Source: Myxococcota bacterium (GTDB lineage Bacteria; Myxococcota_A; UBA796; JAFGLY01). Taken from it: DNA of 64,000 nucleotides. The notes beneath the pieces were generated by a model, which was not told the origin of the DNA, made no database searches, and worked only from the letters and a program-made list of their open reading frames with translations. Below, piece by piece: positions 26,378-35,270 of the stretch. The position numbers and the translations under genes were made by a program. The stretch covers positions 62,001 to 126,000 of the forward strand of contig JAJRWT010000029.1 of the NCBI GenBank assembly GCA_024276675.1, written 5' to 3'. Within the stretch, counting starts at the first letter, position 1; the number at the start of each line of letters is the position of its first letter.

Positions 26378-26611
26378 CAACGCCTGCCCGTCATCAGCAG
26401 CAGGAGCCTGTTGCGCGAGGCAAGCACAGGGCGGGTTTTCGCCCATGAGGCGACTCCCGGCCTGAGCGCGCCAGGCGCAGCGCGAGCGGTCTTTCCGGCG
26501 ACATGCAGCTCGCATCGCCTTCGATCTTCTGGCGGCAGCCGCCAGGACCGTGGGCCCCCTCCCGCTGGGCCGCGGGAGGCTGGGAGGCGCCCAGTCGCGG
26601 ACGCGACAGGC
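26378..26611. other. Intergenic region rich in short palindromes
   Basis: No credible gene is seen. The stretch holds GGGCG-GGTTTT-CGCCC and a perfect palindrome CTGGCGGCAGCCGCCAG (7-8 bp arms), followed by the R1 copy at the esterase stop. The palindromes may act as bidirectional terminators for the convergent RAYT-like and esterase genes, although no T-run follows them. Confidence 0.4.
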
Positions 26612-26632
26612 ACGAGCTTTCCCGACGGCTCC
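26612..26632 (-). repeat. R1 dispersed repeat abutting the esterase stop codon
   Basis: Read on the minus strand it is GGAGCCGTCGGGAAAGCTCG. The first G is the last base of the esterase TAG stop, so the junction reads TAGGAGCC, as at 44026. It is the right-arm type of R1 (GGGAAAG followed directly by CTCG). Confidence 0.75.
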
Positions 26633-27669
26633 TACTCCGCGGCGATGCCGTCGATATAGTCGAACAGAGCGATCTGGGCGTCGGATGGGTCGTCGGGAGA
26701 ATGGTAGCTGCCATCCTTGTTGAAGATGCCGTGCCCGCGGCCTTCTTCTTCGTAGAGCCGGTCCACCGTGGCGTTTTTTTCTTCGAGGGAGTCCTGGGCT
26801 TTTTCCATGCCGCTGCAGGTGCCGCCGTCGGCGGTCCCACAGAAGAGCCAGTAGCGGGTGCCATAGTAGGAGAGATCGGAGTCGTCGTCCCAGTACCAGG
26901 TATCGCTCCCACCGGGTCCGGAATCCGCGATGTAGGAGTTTACGAGCCTTTCTCCGCCCTCGTGCTCGGTGGCGGCGTCGTAGATGCCCACCTCGAAGGA
27001 GATGGCCGAAGCAGCAGAGTGGCCGTAGTACATGAAAGAGACATCGTCGAACGGACAGTGGGCCAGGATGTCTTCTTTCATGGCGACCAGGTTTGCATAC
27101 ACATCTTCGGCGGAATCAAAGCCGTCCGGATCATCCACGTAGTAGTCGCCAGCCACTTCGTCGTACTGCATCCACGCCCACTGAAGAGCAGCGATTGCGT
27201 ACTGCCGGGAGAAACTTGTGTAGTTGTACCAGTCTTCGAAGATGTAGGCTGAACAGGCGCCGCTGCCATGGAGATCGAATATCAGGGTGCGGTCTTCCAT
27301 GTCGCTTTCCCAGGCATCGGGAATCCACAAGATGTAGAACTGCTTGTCGCCCACCGGCAACACGCCACCGAAGCCGCCTTTCAGCTCGGTTTGCAGGTTG
27401 AAGTAGTTTTCCCAATCCGATGGATCCACCCGCTCCACAGACAGACAGGCGTGCATTTCATAGTCGGCTCTGTGGTTTTCGGCGATCCACGCACGGCAGG
27501 TGTCGAAGCTGCGCCCCTGGGCCGCGGAGCCGGTGCCGGTCCAGGAGTCGGATGCCGTGGGAGCGGAGTCAGCGCTGGAGTCTTTTGCGGAGTTTTTTCC
27601 GCAAGCCGGTGTGAGCGAGACCACGGCCAGAGCGACAAAGGTCTGGACAAGGGAGTTGCGGTATTTCAT
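26632..27669 (-). CDS. Lipoprotein with alpha/beta-hydrolase (esterase/depolymerase-like) domain
   Basis: The ATG at 27669 is preceded by GGAAG and starts a lipoprotein signal ending in LTPAC, giving 345 residues; an upstream ATG at 27693 is less likely. A Ser/Asp/Thr/Gly linker follows the Cys. Hydrolase motifs are IFDLHGSGACS (oxyanion region), MYYGHSAASAISFE with the nucleophile Ser in GHSAA, and a late His in EEGRGHGIFNKDG. This arrangement fits the PHB-depolymerase/feruloyl-esterase-like group that acts on polymer or cell-wall esters. Several Cys suggest disulfides in an exported domain. The stop codon TAG lies at the junction with an R1 repeat. Confidence 0.82.
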   Translation of the reverse strand: MKYRNSLVQTFVALAVVSLTPACGKNSAKDSSADSAPTASDSWTGTGSAAQGRSFDTCRAWIAENHRADYEMHACLSVERVDPSDWENYFNLQTELKGGFGGVLPVGDKQFYILWIPDAWESDMEDRTLIFDLHGSGACSAYIFEDWYNYTSFSRQYAIAALQWAWMQYDEVAGDYYVDDPDGFDSAEDVYANLVAMKEDILAHCPFDDVSFMYYGHSAASAISFEVGIYDAATEHEGGERLVNSYIADSGPGGSDTWYWDDDSDLSYYGTRYWLFCGTADGGTCSGMEKAQDSLEEKNATVDRLYEEEGRGHGIFNKDGSYHSPDDPSDAQIALFDYIDGIAAE

Positions 27670-27806
27670 TATGTCTTCCGAAGTGATGGACATGGAGTAT
27701 GGAATTATAGCGCAGCCTCAACCTCCATGAAACAAGAGCTTCCCTACACTCTTCCTCTTTCCCTCGTACCAGCCGCAGCAACCCGCACCAAGCTCCGGAG
27801 CCTCCA

Positions 27807-28784
27807 ATGCTCCCCAGGTCGACAATCGAGTCCACCAGCCCCCGCGGCGCCCAGGTCATGCTGGCGTTGGCCTTCCTGCTCTCCTGCAACGGAGACTCCG
27901 GTAAAGACACGTTCGCCACCGGAGACTCGGCCAACGACAACTCCACCGACAGCGACAGCGACGTCGACACCGACGCCGACGCCGACAGCGATCCGCTGCC
28001 CAGCACCTTCGTCCAGGTGGATGCAGGGCACTATTTCACCTGCGGCGTCGCCACCGACGGGCAGCTTGCATGTTGGGGCAGAGACCTGGAAGGGCAACTC
28101 TCCTCGCCCTCCGGCACATTCAGCCAGGTCAGCGCCGGAAGGGCCCACGCATGCGCCGTGGCCGAATCCGGAGAACTCAGTTGCTGGGGCGACAACAGCT
28201 TCGGGCAGGCGGATCCCCCCACCGGTACCTTCACCCAGGTAAGTGCCGGCTATTGGCACAGTTGCGGGGTCACGACCTCGGAATCGGTGGAATGCTGGGG
28301 CTGTGGGAGCTTCTCTTTCGGCCAATGCGATCCTCCGGGCGGCACCTTTTCCCAGGTGGCCACCGGCCTGTACCACACCTGCGGCATCACCACCCAGGGG
28401 ACCATAGAATGCTGGGGCTGGGACAGCGACGGCCAGTGCTCCCCACCGGAAGGACTCTACACGCAGATCAGCGCCGGCAGGGCCCACACCTGCGCCGTGG
28501 CCGAAACCGGCGACCTCCTCTGTTGGGGCGACGACTACAAGGGGCAATGCCAGGTACCCCCTGCTTCATACCTGCAGGTTGGAGCCGGCTACTGGCACAC
28601 CTGCGCCCTGGACGAAAATGGCAACGGCAACTGCTGGGGTAAGTTCGAAGAAGGTCAGCTCTACGTGCCCAGCACGAAGTTCACCCAGATAAGCGCGGGA
28701 CTGTACCACTCCTGTGCCGTTCAAAACGACACCAGTATCCAGTGCTGGGGTGGAGACGACGCCGGCGAGAGCGATGCACCCTGA
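27807..28784 (+). CDS. RCC1-repeat lipoprotein
   Basis: The 325-residue protein has a signal peptide ending in LLSC and then an acidic Asp/Ser/Thr/Ala linker (SDSDSDVDTDADADSD). Residues ~65-325 contain seven RCC1-like blades of the form V-x-A-G-x-x-H-x-C-x-V...C-W-G...G-Q. They should close into a seven-bladed beta-propeller, each blade carrying a conserved Cys pair and a CWG motif. In bacteria such RCC1/BLIP-II-like propellers are surface or periplasmic binding modules rather than nucleotide exchange factors. The linker resembles that of the lipoprotein at the left edge. The ligand is unknown. Confidence 0.86.
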   Translation: MLPRSTIESTSPRGAQVMLALAFLLSCNGDSGKDTFATGDSANDNSTDSDSDVDTDADADSDPLPSTFVQVDAGHYFTCGVATDGQLACWGRDLEGQLSSPSGTFSQVSAGRAHACAVAESGELSCWGDNSFGQADPPTGTFTQVSAGYWHSCGVTTSESVECWGCGSFSFGQCDPPGGTFSQVATGLYHTCGITTQGTIECWGWDSDGQCSPPEGLYTQISAGRAHTCAVAETGDLLCWGDDYKGQCQVPPASYLQVGAGYWHTCALDENGNGNCWGKFEEGQLYVPSTKFTQISAGLYHSCAVQNDTSIQCWGGDDAGESDAP

Positions 28785-28816
28785 CTCTTGGCTCCAAAGG
28801 GTGTGCATCAACCAGG

Positions 28817-30073
28817 TCATGCCTGCTCCAGCCTGCGCCTGAGAAGGTCCAGCACGCTCCCCGTGGCAAGGGCCATGACCATCTCGCGATCTCCGGGCAG
28901 CCGCAGCAGGCGGCTCGTGGTCCCACCCGGACCCGCCACAGCAACGTAGACGGTGCCCACGGGCTTTTCGGGCGTTCCTCCGGTGGGACCTGCAATACCG
29001 GTAGTGGAGATGCCCCAGTCCGTTCCCGCACGCCGGCGAATGGCCTGCGCCAGGGTGGTGGCCACAGCCTCGCTCACCGCGCCGTGCTCCACGAACAGGC
29101 GCCCGGGAACCCCACAGGCCCTGCTCTTGGCCTGGTTGCTGTAGACCACCGCCCCCTCCGTGAACCAGCCAGAGCTGCCAGGCACCGAGGTGATGGCCGC
29201 GGCAACACGACCGGCCGTGCAGCTTTCGGCACAGGCCACGGTCTGCCCTTTTTCCAGGAGCGTCCTTCCCACGACAGCCGCAATGGTGGAATCACCCTTC
29301 GGTCCATCGGAATGCTCCACCGCGAATACGGCACGGCCCAGGAGGCTCCGCGCACGTTCCACCAGGCTGGCGACGTGCTCCTTTTCCGCACCGGGCTCGA
29401 AAGCGAATCTAACCTGTATCTCAGGCAACACTGCCCGGTAGCCGATTCGCAGCCCCGGCGAAGACAAGACACGCATCCGCTCCTGGACCACGCTCTCGGA
29501 CATGCCGATGCAGTGCAGGGTGACCACCAGGGGGGGGGTCAACTCGTAGTTGGCCCGCAAACCCGGCAGCACGTGCAGCTCCAGCATGGCCTGCATTTCG
29601 CGGGGGACGCCCGGCAGGAACCAGAGCCGCGCTGCGCCTCGGCGGAGCGTGAAGCCGGGGGCCGTCCCCCCCGGGTTCGGCAACAGGCCTGCCCCCCGGG
29701 GAAGCCGAGCCTGCCGCCTCCCCGATGGATCCAGCTCCCTGCCCATGGCGGCGTAGCGTCGGGCCACCTGCCCCAGGGCCTGGGGGTCCTCTTGGGCTGG
29801 CAGTTGGAATGCCCTACCCACGGCATCCACGGTGCAGTCGTCGAGAGTCGGTCCCAGCCCGCCCGTGCAGATGATCTCTCGCGACCTGCCCACGGCGGAG
29901 CGCAACAACCACGCAATGTCGGACACGCGGTCACCCACCACACTGTGACGCCAGACCGCGAGGCCAAGGGTTTCAATGGCCAGAGAGATCTGGGCAGAGT
30001 TGGTATCGAGGACATCACCACGGACGAGTTCATCGCCCAGCGATATCACCTCGATCTTCACGGCTTTCGTCAT
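28817..30073 (-). CDS. cinA: CinA-like protein (nicotinamide-nucleotide amidase domain)
   Basis: The ATG at 30073 (MTKAVKIEVISLGDEL) has GGAG eight bases upstream and gives 418 residues, the usual CinA length; the frame extends further upstream but is not CinA-like. The N-terminal MoCF-like domain (residues ~1-250) has the TGGLGPTLDD loop and FLPGVPREM. The C-terminal domain (~255-418) has AESCTAGRVAAAIT with the catalytic Ser of PncC-type NMN amidases, then GVVYSN-like AVVYSNQAKS and TTGIAGPTGGTPEKPVGTVYVA. The protein recycles pyridine nucleotides by deamidating NMN. It is divergent from the GMC oxidoreductase gene. Confidence 0.93.
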   Translation of the reverse strand: MTKAVKIEVISLGDELVRGDVLDTNSAQISLAIETLGLAVWRHSVVGDRVSDIAWLLRSAVGRSREIICTGGLGPTLDDCTVDAVGRAFQLPAQEDPQALGQVARRYAAMGRELDPSGRRQARLPRGAGLLPNPGGTAPGFTLRRGAARLWFLPGVPREMQAMLELHVLPGLRANYELTPPLVVTLHCIGMSESVVQERMRVLSSPGLRIGYRAVLPEIQVRFAFEPGAEKEHVASLVERARSLLGRAVFAVEHSDGPKGDSTIAAVVGRTLLEKGQTVACAESCTAGRVAAAITSVPGSSGWFTEGAVVYSNQAKSRACGVPGRLFVEHGAVSEAVATTLAQAIRRRAGTDWGISTTGIAGPTGGTPEKPVGTVYVAVAGPGGTTSRLLRLPGDREMVMALATGSVLDLLRRRLEQA

Positions 30074-30248
30074 GGACCACTCCACTTTCTTCCGCTGGAA
30101 CCTGCTTCCAGCCCGGCAGAAGCAATCTCTCCATAACAGATCCCACCTGGATACTGCCTGGGGCACGCTTCCTTCACCCAAGAAAAGAATCCAGGTCTGG
30201 CACAAGGAGCCGCTCTCCTGCTATGGTCGTTCCAATACGGGAGCGACC

Positions 30249-31868
30249 ATGCCAGAAAAGCGTCCTGAACTCTACGATTTCATTGTTGTCGGATCAGGCT
30301 TCGGCGGCAGCGTGGCGGCACTTCGCCTCGCCGAGAAGGGCTATCGCGTAGCCGTACTGGAAGCGGGCAAGCGGTGGCGGCCCCAGGACTTTCCACGCAG
30401 CAACTGGAACCTGTTCAAGTACCTGTGGGCACCAGGTCTTTTCTGCAATGGTATCCTGCGGATATCCTTGCTGAACCACTTCATGGGGATGGGCGGCGCC
30501 GGCCTTGGCGGGGGATCCCTGGTCTACGCCTGCGTGCTCATGGAGCCGCTGGACGACTTCTACAACGACCCGCAATGGGCCCACCTGGACGAAAACTGGA
30601 AGGCCACCCTGGCACCACATTTCGCCACGGCCCGGAAAATGCTGGGTGTGTGCACGGTACCCCGCCAGTGGGCAGCCGACCGCCTGCTGGAGGACTACGC
30701 ACGCCAGATCCACCGGGGGCAGCACTTTCGACCAACCGATGTGGGCATACTCTTCGGAGAAGGCCCGGGCGAGACCATTCCGGATCCCTACTTCGGGGGC
30801 AGGGGTCCGGAACGTATCACCTGCGATTTTTCGGCTGCCTGCATGGTGGGATGTCGCAACGGCGGAAAAAACTCGCTGGACAAAAACTACCTGTACCTGG
30901 CGGAGAAACTGGGCGTCCGAATGGTGACCGAAACCCTGGTGACGGAAATCCAGGACGACGGGCAAGGCGGCTATCTGCTCAGGAGTCGGCTCGGCACGAC
31001 GCCCATACCCATGGGTTTCCGCACCTGGCGAGCGAAACGGGTCGTCCTGGCGGCCGGTGCGCTGGGCACCCTGGACCTTCTCCTGCGTTGCAAGGAACGC
31101 GGCCTGCTTCCCCACCTGTCCCCGCGCCTGGGAGAGTCCTTCCGCACCAACTCCGAGGTCATCTGCGGCGTGGAATCCAACCGGAAGGACACATGCTACG
31201 GCGAAGGCGTGGCCATCGCCTCCTACCTCAAGGTCAACGAGCACACATCCATCGAGGCGGTCCGCTACAACCCCGGTTCCGACGCCATGAGCTTCCTTTC
31301 CATTCCCCTGGTGCCCAGGGGCGGCCCCATCACCCGACCACTGAAGCTCCTGTGGGGCTGCCTGCGCCATCCGCTGCGCTTTCTCCGGAACCTGTTCCCC
31401 TTCGGCTGGGCGTCACGCACCACCATCCTGCTGGTCATGCAGGTACTGGACAACCGCTTGAAGATCGTTCGCGGTCGCCCCTGGTGGGCCCCGTGGCGCC
31501 GAACCCTGCGCTCGTTGGCACCCCAGGGAGCCCCGCCCTCGTTCATTCCCGAAGCCAACGAAGCTGCCACATCCATGGCCGCGGCGGCCGACGGCATTGC
31601 CTGCACGGCATTCTCGGAGGTGCTGCTGAACCGCCCCTTGACCGCTCACCTGCTGGGCGGGCTTCCCATGGGCGCATCGGCCGCAGACGGCGTGGCGGAC
31701 AAACACGGCCGGCTGTTCGGCCACGAAGGGCTGTACGTCACAGATGGTTCCATCGTCTCCGCCAACCTGGGGGTCAACCCCTCCCTGACCATCACGGCTC
31801 TCGCGGAGCATATCTTGTCGGCAATTCCAGCAAAAGGTGAAGAAACCGATGCCAGCGACACCACCTGA
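30249..31868 (+). CDS. GMC-family FAD oxidoreductase (cholesterol-oxidase-like)
   Basis: The ATG at 30249 with GGGAG six bases upstream starts a 539-residue protein. The N-terminus has the FAD Rossmann motif DFIVVGSGFGGSVAALRLAEKGYRVAVLE, followed by MGMGGAGLGGGSLVYACV. The C-terminal GMC_oxred_C part has HLLGGLPMGASAADGVADKHGRLFGHEGLYVTDGS and NPSLTITALAEHI, which are diagnostic. The order fits the cholesterol oxidase/long-chain alcohol oxidase branch, with the His for catalysis in the HLLGG stretch. The substrate is not known; sterols or long-chain alcohols are possible. No signal peptide is seen. The last 20 bases overlap the start of the GH5-like gene. Confidence 0.9.
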   Translation: MPEKRPELYDFIVVGSGFGGSVAALRLAEKGYRVAVLEAGKRWRPQDFPRSNWNLFKYLWAPGLFCNGILRISLLNHFMGMGGAGLGGGSLVYACVLMEPLDDFYNDPQWAHLDENWKATLAPHFATARKMLGVCTVPRQWAADRLLEDYARQIHRGQHFRPTDVGILFGEGPGETIPDPYFGGRGPERITCDFSAACMVGCRNGGKNSLDKNYLYLAEKLGVRMVTETLVTEIQDDGQGGYLLRSRLGTTPIPMGFRTWRAKRVVLAAGALGTLDLLLRCKERGLLPHLSPRLGESFRTNSEVICGVESNRKDTCYGEGVAIASYLKVNEHTSIEAVRYNPGSDAMSFLSIPLVPRGGPITRPLKLLWGCLRHPLRFLRNLFPFGWASRTTILLVMQVLDNRLKIVRGRPWWAPWRRTLRSLAPQGAPPSFIPEANEAATSMAAAADGIACTAFSEVLLNRPLTAHLLGGLPMGASAADGVADKHGRLFGHEGLYVTDGSIVSANLGVNPSLTITALAEHILSAIPAKGEETDASDTT

Positions 31869-33834
31869 ACACACCCGGAGTACAGCCTGCCGATGCCGGG
31901 CTGCCTGCCTGCTGCTGGCCGTGGGCTACATGCCGTCGTGCTCTGGAACGGACAAGCCGGGCTCCACGGGCATCCTGGACACGCAGAGCACCCTGGACTC
32001 CGAATCCATCACGGACACGTCTTCTCCCACGGAGACCGCCGACACGGCCTCCGGCGAAGAACACTCCGCGTGCCCCCAAACCGAGGGCTTCCAGAACTTC
32101 GTCACGAGAGAAGGCGATGATCTCATGGACGGAGACAACGAACTCCGCTTCATCTCCTTCAACGTGCCCAACCTGCACATGCTGGAGGACCCGGACTGGC
32201 ACATCCCCCAGGCCTGGGAACAAGAAGACGCCATCTGCTCCATCGCCCAGATGGGCGGAGGCGTACTGAGGATCTACACCCTGTCGGTGGGGGAAACCTA
32301 CAACGACGTACCCAGGCACGTCCCAGGACCCGGCGTCTTCTCGGAGGACCTGTTCGTGGCCCTGGACAAGGCCCTGGAGCTGGCTGACAAACTTGGAGTA
32401 CGCGTGATCATCCCCCTGGTGGACCAATGGAGCTGGTGGGGCGGCATCGCTGAATACGCCGCCTTCCGTGGGCTGGAGCAGGACGATTTCTGGACCGATC
32501 CGGACATAATGAGCGACTTCAAGGAAACCATCACCTACCTCCTGACCCGAACCAACACCTACACGGGGCGGCAGTACCTGGAAGATCCGGCCATCCTGGC
32601 CTGGGAGACCGGCAACGAGCTGGATGCCCCCACGGCCTGGACAGCCGAGATTGCCGCCTTCATCAAGGGCCTGGATCCCAACCACCTGGTGCTGGACGGT
32701 CACTACGGCATCGACGAGGCATCTCTGGACAACCCCGACGTGGACATCGTGACCAACCACTACTACTGGCCATGGCCCTACGCCGACGACTACGCCGCGG
32801 CTTCGTCCGCCGACCGCGCCATAGCCCGTGGCCGCCGCCCCTTCGTGGTGGGTGAGTTCGGCTTCGTTGGCACGGAACAGGTGGAAGCCATGCTGGAGCA
32901 GGTGATCTCGGACGGCACCTCCGGGGCGCTGATATGGAGCCTGCGCTACCACGACTCCGGCGGCGGGTTCTACTGGCACACGGAGCAGGAGATCTCCGGC
33001 GTGCTGTATCGCTCGTATCACTGGCCTGGCTTCGCCTCTGGCGAGCCCTACGAAGAGACCGCCCTGTTATCCGCCATGCGAGAGCATGCCTATGCAATTG
33101 CCGGCCTGGAAAGCCCCCCCGTGCCCGTACCCGACCCTCCCGAAATACTGAGCGCGGAATCCAGCCAGTTCATATCCTGGAGGGGTTCCACCGGAGCCAG
33201 TAGCTACGAGTTGCAGAGGGCCGACGCTGAAAACGGAACCTGGACCGTGGTGGCAACGGGCTTCGACGACGCCGAGGAACCCGACACGGCCATGGTTTCC
33301 GACCCCTCGGCCACCGTTGGCGACAGCTACTACTACAGGATGCTGGCGGTCAACAGCAGCGGATCCTCCCAACCCTCGGATCCGGTGGGGCCCGTTCCCG
33401 CATCCACGACGGCGCTGCTGGAAGATGAACTGGACGACATGTCCCTGATGGGCAGCCACAGCAAAAACCTGACAATCGACACGAGCAACAGCGGGTATTT
33501 CGACGGAGACTCCAGCAGAATCTGCCGTTCAGCACCCTCGACGGAGAGCTTCACGTACCAGGTTGACGGGGCCATCGACCGGGCAGAAATCACTGTCTAC
33601 TTCTGGCCATGGGAAGACCGGCCCCAGGTGCTGCTCCAGGTCTCGTCAGACGGTAGCCATTTCTCGGATCTCTCGCCGGAAATGATCGACCAGGGGGGGG
33701 ACTGGCAGAAAATCATCTACAGATCCGCGGATCTGCCCGCGGATTCCGACTGGTTTCGCGTGGTCCTGGAAGACCACGATGGCGAGGCATGGAACCCGCA
33801 GGTGGGCCGGGTTGAGCTGGAATTCTCTCTTTGA
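31849..33834 (+). CDS. Secreted lipoprotein glycoside hydrolase, GH5-like, with Fn3-like and CBM-like tail
   Basis: The ATG at 31849, with AGGTGA upstream, gives 661 residues. The start overlaps the oxidoreductase gene by 20 bases. The signal ends in MPSC and is followed by a Ser/Thr/Asp linker. Residues ~75-400 fit a clan GH-A (GH5 mannanase-like) barrel: NVPNLHML, GVRVIIPLVDQWSWWGG, AILAWETGNELD with the acid/base Glu near 257, IVTNHYYW, and RRPFVVGEFGF with the nucleophile Glu near 336. Residues ~420-520 form a fibronectin type III-like domain, and the last ~140 residues look like a carbohydrate-binding beta-sandwich. Cleavage of a beta-mannan or a related polysaccharide at the cell surface is inferred. 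Confidence 0.82.
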   Translation: MPATPPEHTRSTACRCRAACLLLAVGYMPSCSGTDKPGSTGILDTQSTLDSESITDTSSPTETADTASGEEHSACPQTEGFQNFVTREGDDLMDGDNELRFISFNVPNLHMLEDPDWHIPQAWEQEDAICSIAQMGGGVLRIYTLSVGETYNDVPRHVPGPGVFSEDLFVALDKALELADKLGVRVIIPLVDQWSWWGGIAEYAAFRGLEQDDFWTDPDIMSDFKETITYLLTRTNTYTGRQYLEDPAILAWETGNELDAPTAWTAEIAAFIKGLDPNHLVLDGHYGIDEASLDNPDVDIVTNHYYWPWPYADDYAAASSADRAIARGRRPFVVGEFGFVGTEQVEAMLEQVISDGTSGALIWSLRYHDSGGGFYWHTEQEISGVLYRSYHWPGFASGEPYEETALLSAMREHAYAIAGLESPPVPVPDPPEILSAESSQFISWRGSTGASSYELQRADAENGTWTVVATGFDDAEEPDTAMVSDPSATVGDSYYYRMLAVNSSGSSQPSDPVGPVPASTTALLEDELDDMSLMGSHSKNLTIDTSNSGYFDGDSSRICRSAPSTESFTYQVDGAIDRAEITVYFWPWEDRPQVLLQVSSDGSHFSDLSPEMIDQGGDWQKIIYRSADLPADSDWFRVVLEDHDGEAWNPQVGRVELEFSL

Positions 33835-33843
33835 GAGACCCTG

Positions 33844-33902
33844 GGAGCCGTCGGGAAAGAGGCTGCCGGAAACAGCCGGCTCGGGCCCGCTGCGGAGCGC
33901 CC
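33844..33902 (+). repeat. R1 dispersed repeat, long single copy
   Basis: It begins GGAGCCGTCGGGAAAG, ten bases after the GH5-like stop. It continues through the GGCTG-CCGGAAA-CAGCC hairpin and GCTCGGGCCCGC to TGCGGAGCGCC. This equals the left part of the 35.9-kb copy joined to the reverse of its right part. Confidence 0.85.
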
Positions 33903-33966
33903 CCTGATCGGCTCGTTTTCAGGGTCTGGCGGCGGATGGAAGGCTGCTTCCAGCCCATTCCCCCTT

Positions 33967-34608
33967 TCAAAGAGCGGCGAGAGCCTTCTTGAGGGCGGCG
34001 CCAACGTCCCTGGAGAGCTGGTTCAGGGCTGGCCGGTCGAGAACACCGAACACGCTGACGGGATTGAGCGCCGAGACCACCACGGTACCGTCGGTTTCCC
34101 TGGCAACCACCACGTTGCATGGAAGTAGAAGCCCGATGCCGGGTTCTTCCTGGAGGGCGGTGTAGGCGCTGTTGGGATGGCAGGCGCCCAGAATGTGGTA
34201 GTCGGGAAAGTCCCGGTCCAGCTTTTTCCTGAACGTGGCCTTGACGTCGATCTGGGTGAGGACACCGAAACCCTGCTCCGCCAGGCTGGCCTTCACCTGC
34301 TCCAGCACCTGGGAGAAGTCCCGGTCCGCCAACCTGCGGGTGTAACCCCAGGAGGGATCCCCGTAGAAGCGCTCGACGTGGTGTTCCTCGAGGTATTCCA
34401 GGATGGCGGCGCTGCCCTGGATTACGGTGCTGCCGTCTTCCAACACGGGCACTTCGGCGCTCTCCACTCCCGGTAGTCGGAGCATATCCCTACGCTCGGA
34501 ACCCAGTTGGGGTTCGTTGATGGCGACATAGGGAATATTGTGAAGGTCCAGAAGGATTCTGACCCGACGGCAATAGGGGCAGCTCTGGGTCTGGTGAAGT
34601 TTCAGCAT
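33967..34608 (-). CDS. GST/glutaredoxin-like N-domain fused to DUF302
   Basis: The 213-residue protein begins with a thioredoxin-fold GST_N/glutaredoxin domain: MLKLHQTQSCPYCRRVRILL with a redox CPYC at residues ~10-13, and VPVLEDGSTVIQGSAAILEYL as the glutathione-binding part. From residue ~105 it has DUF302 features: FGVLTQIDVKATFRKKL, YHILGACHPNSAYTALQ, IGLLLPCNVVVARE and VSALNP. DUF302 domains are small alpha/beta proteins of uncertain function, often near metal or redox genes. Joining the two suggests a thiol-redox role with a bound cofactor or metal. The protein is cytoplasmic by lack of a signal. Confidence 0.87.
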   Translation of the reverse strand: MLKLHQTQSCPYCRRVRILLDLHNIPYVAINEPQLGSERRDMLRLPGVESAEVPVLEDGSTVIQGSAAILEYLEEHHVERFYGDPSWGYTRRLADRDFSQVLEQVKASLAEQGFGVLTQIDVKATFRKKLDRDFPDYHILGACHPNSAYTALQEEPGIGLLLPCNVVVARETDGTVVVSALNPVSVFGVLDRPALNQLSRDVGAALKKALAAL

Positions 34609-34775
34609 GAGGTGTTCTCCTTGCTCGATTGTATTGAACCGCTACGATCACACGAGCCGATAGCGGTGCATTATGTTCCAGTCGACGGACCATCCCGGCG
34701 AAAAGCGTAAGCCCCTACACCTTCCAGGGATATTCTGAAGCCGGTGTTTTTCCAGGTCGCGCCCGGAATGACGGG

Positions 34776-35270
34776 TCACTGTTGAGCGGCTTTCGCCCCC
34801 CCGGGTGCTTCTCCGGTGGCCTCGGGCTGCTGGGAGGCCGGATCGCCGGAGGGTTCTGTCTTGGGGGCTTCTGCCTTGGGTTCTTCGGGGTCCAGGCCGC
34901 CAAGGAGCCTGGTCACCGCGTCCAGTTTTTCCTTGGAAGCCGCGTTGAATGCCTTCTTGCAGGCTTCAACGTCTACCACGAAGATATTGGGATCCAGACA
35001 GCGAGCGGCGTCTTCCGAGAGCTGGGAGCAGTATTCTATGAAGCGATCCCGGTCAGGGAGGGGAGTGACTTGTTTTTGTTGGTCGTCGGTGAGGGCCTGC
35101 ATGGCCTTGTCGTGGGCTCCCTGACGACCCGTATATGCACGGGAACAGATCTTCTGGATTTCGGACATTCCCTGCCTCCCCACGACCGTGGTGGAGCTGC
35201 CCGAACAGGCAGCCAGACCGGCCATGGCGATGACGTGGAACAGAGTTTTGGCGAGACGTGGAAACTTCAT
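34776..35270 (-). CDS. Hypothetical lipoprotein
   Basis: The ATG at 35270 (MKFPRLAKTLFHVIAMAG) starts a 164-residue lipoprotein whose signal ends in LAAC. The frame is open further upstream, but that part holds no signal and is unlikely to be coding. The mature part is helical with three Cys (KICSRAY, IEYCSQL, ARCLDP and a later EACKKAF) and charged residues. The last ~40 residues are Pro/Glu/Ala-rich and probably disordered. The Cys spacing suggests a small disulfide-bonded helical domain. No family is recognised. Confidence 0.72.
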   Translation of the reverse strand: MKFPRLAKTLFHVIAMAGLAACSGSSTTVVGRQGMSEIQKICSRAYTGRQGAHDKAMQALTDDQQKQVTPLPDRDRFIEYCSQLSEDAARCLDPNIFVVDVEACKKAFNAASKEKLDAVTRLLGGLDPEEPKAEAPKTEPSGDPASQQPEATGEAPGGAKAAQQ

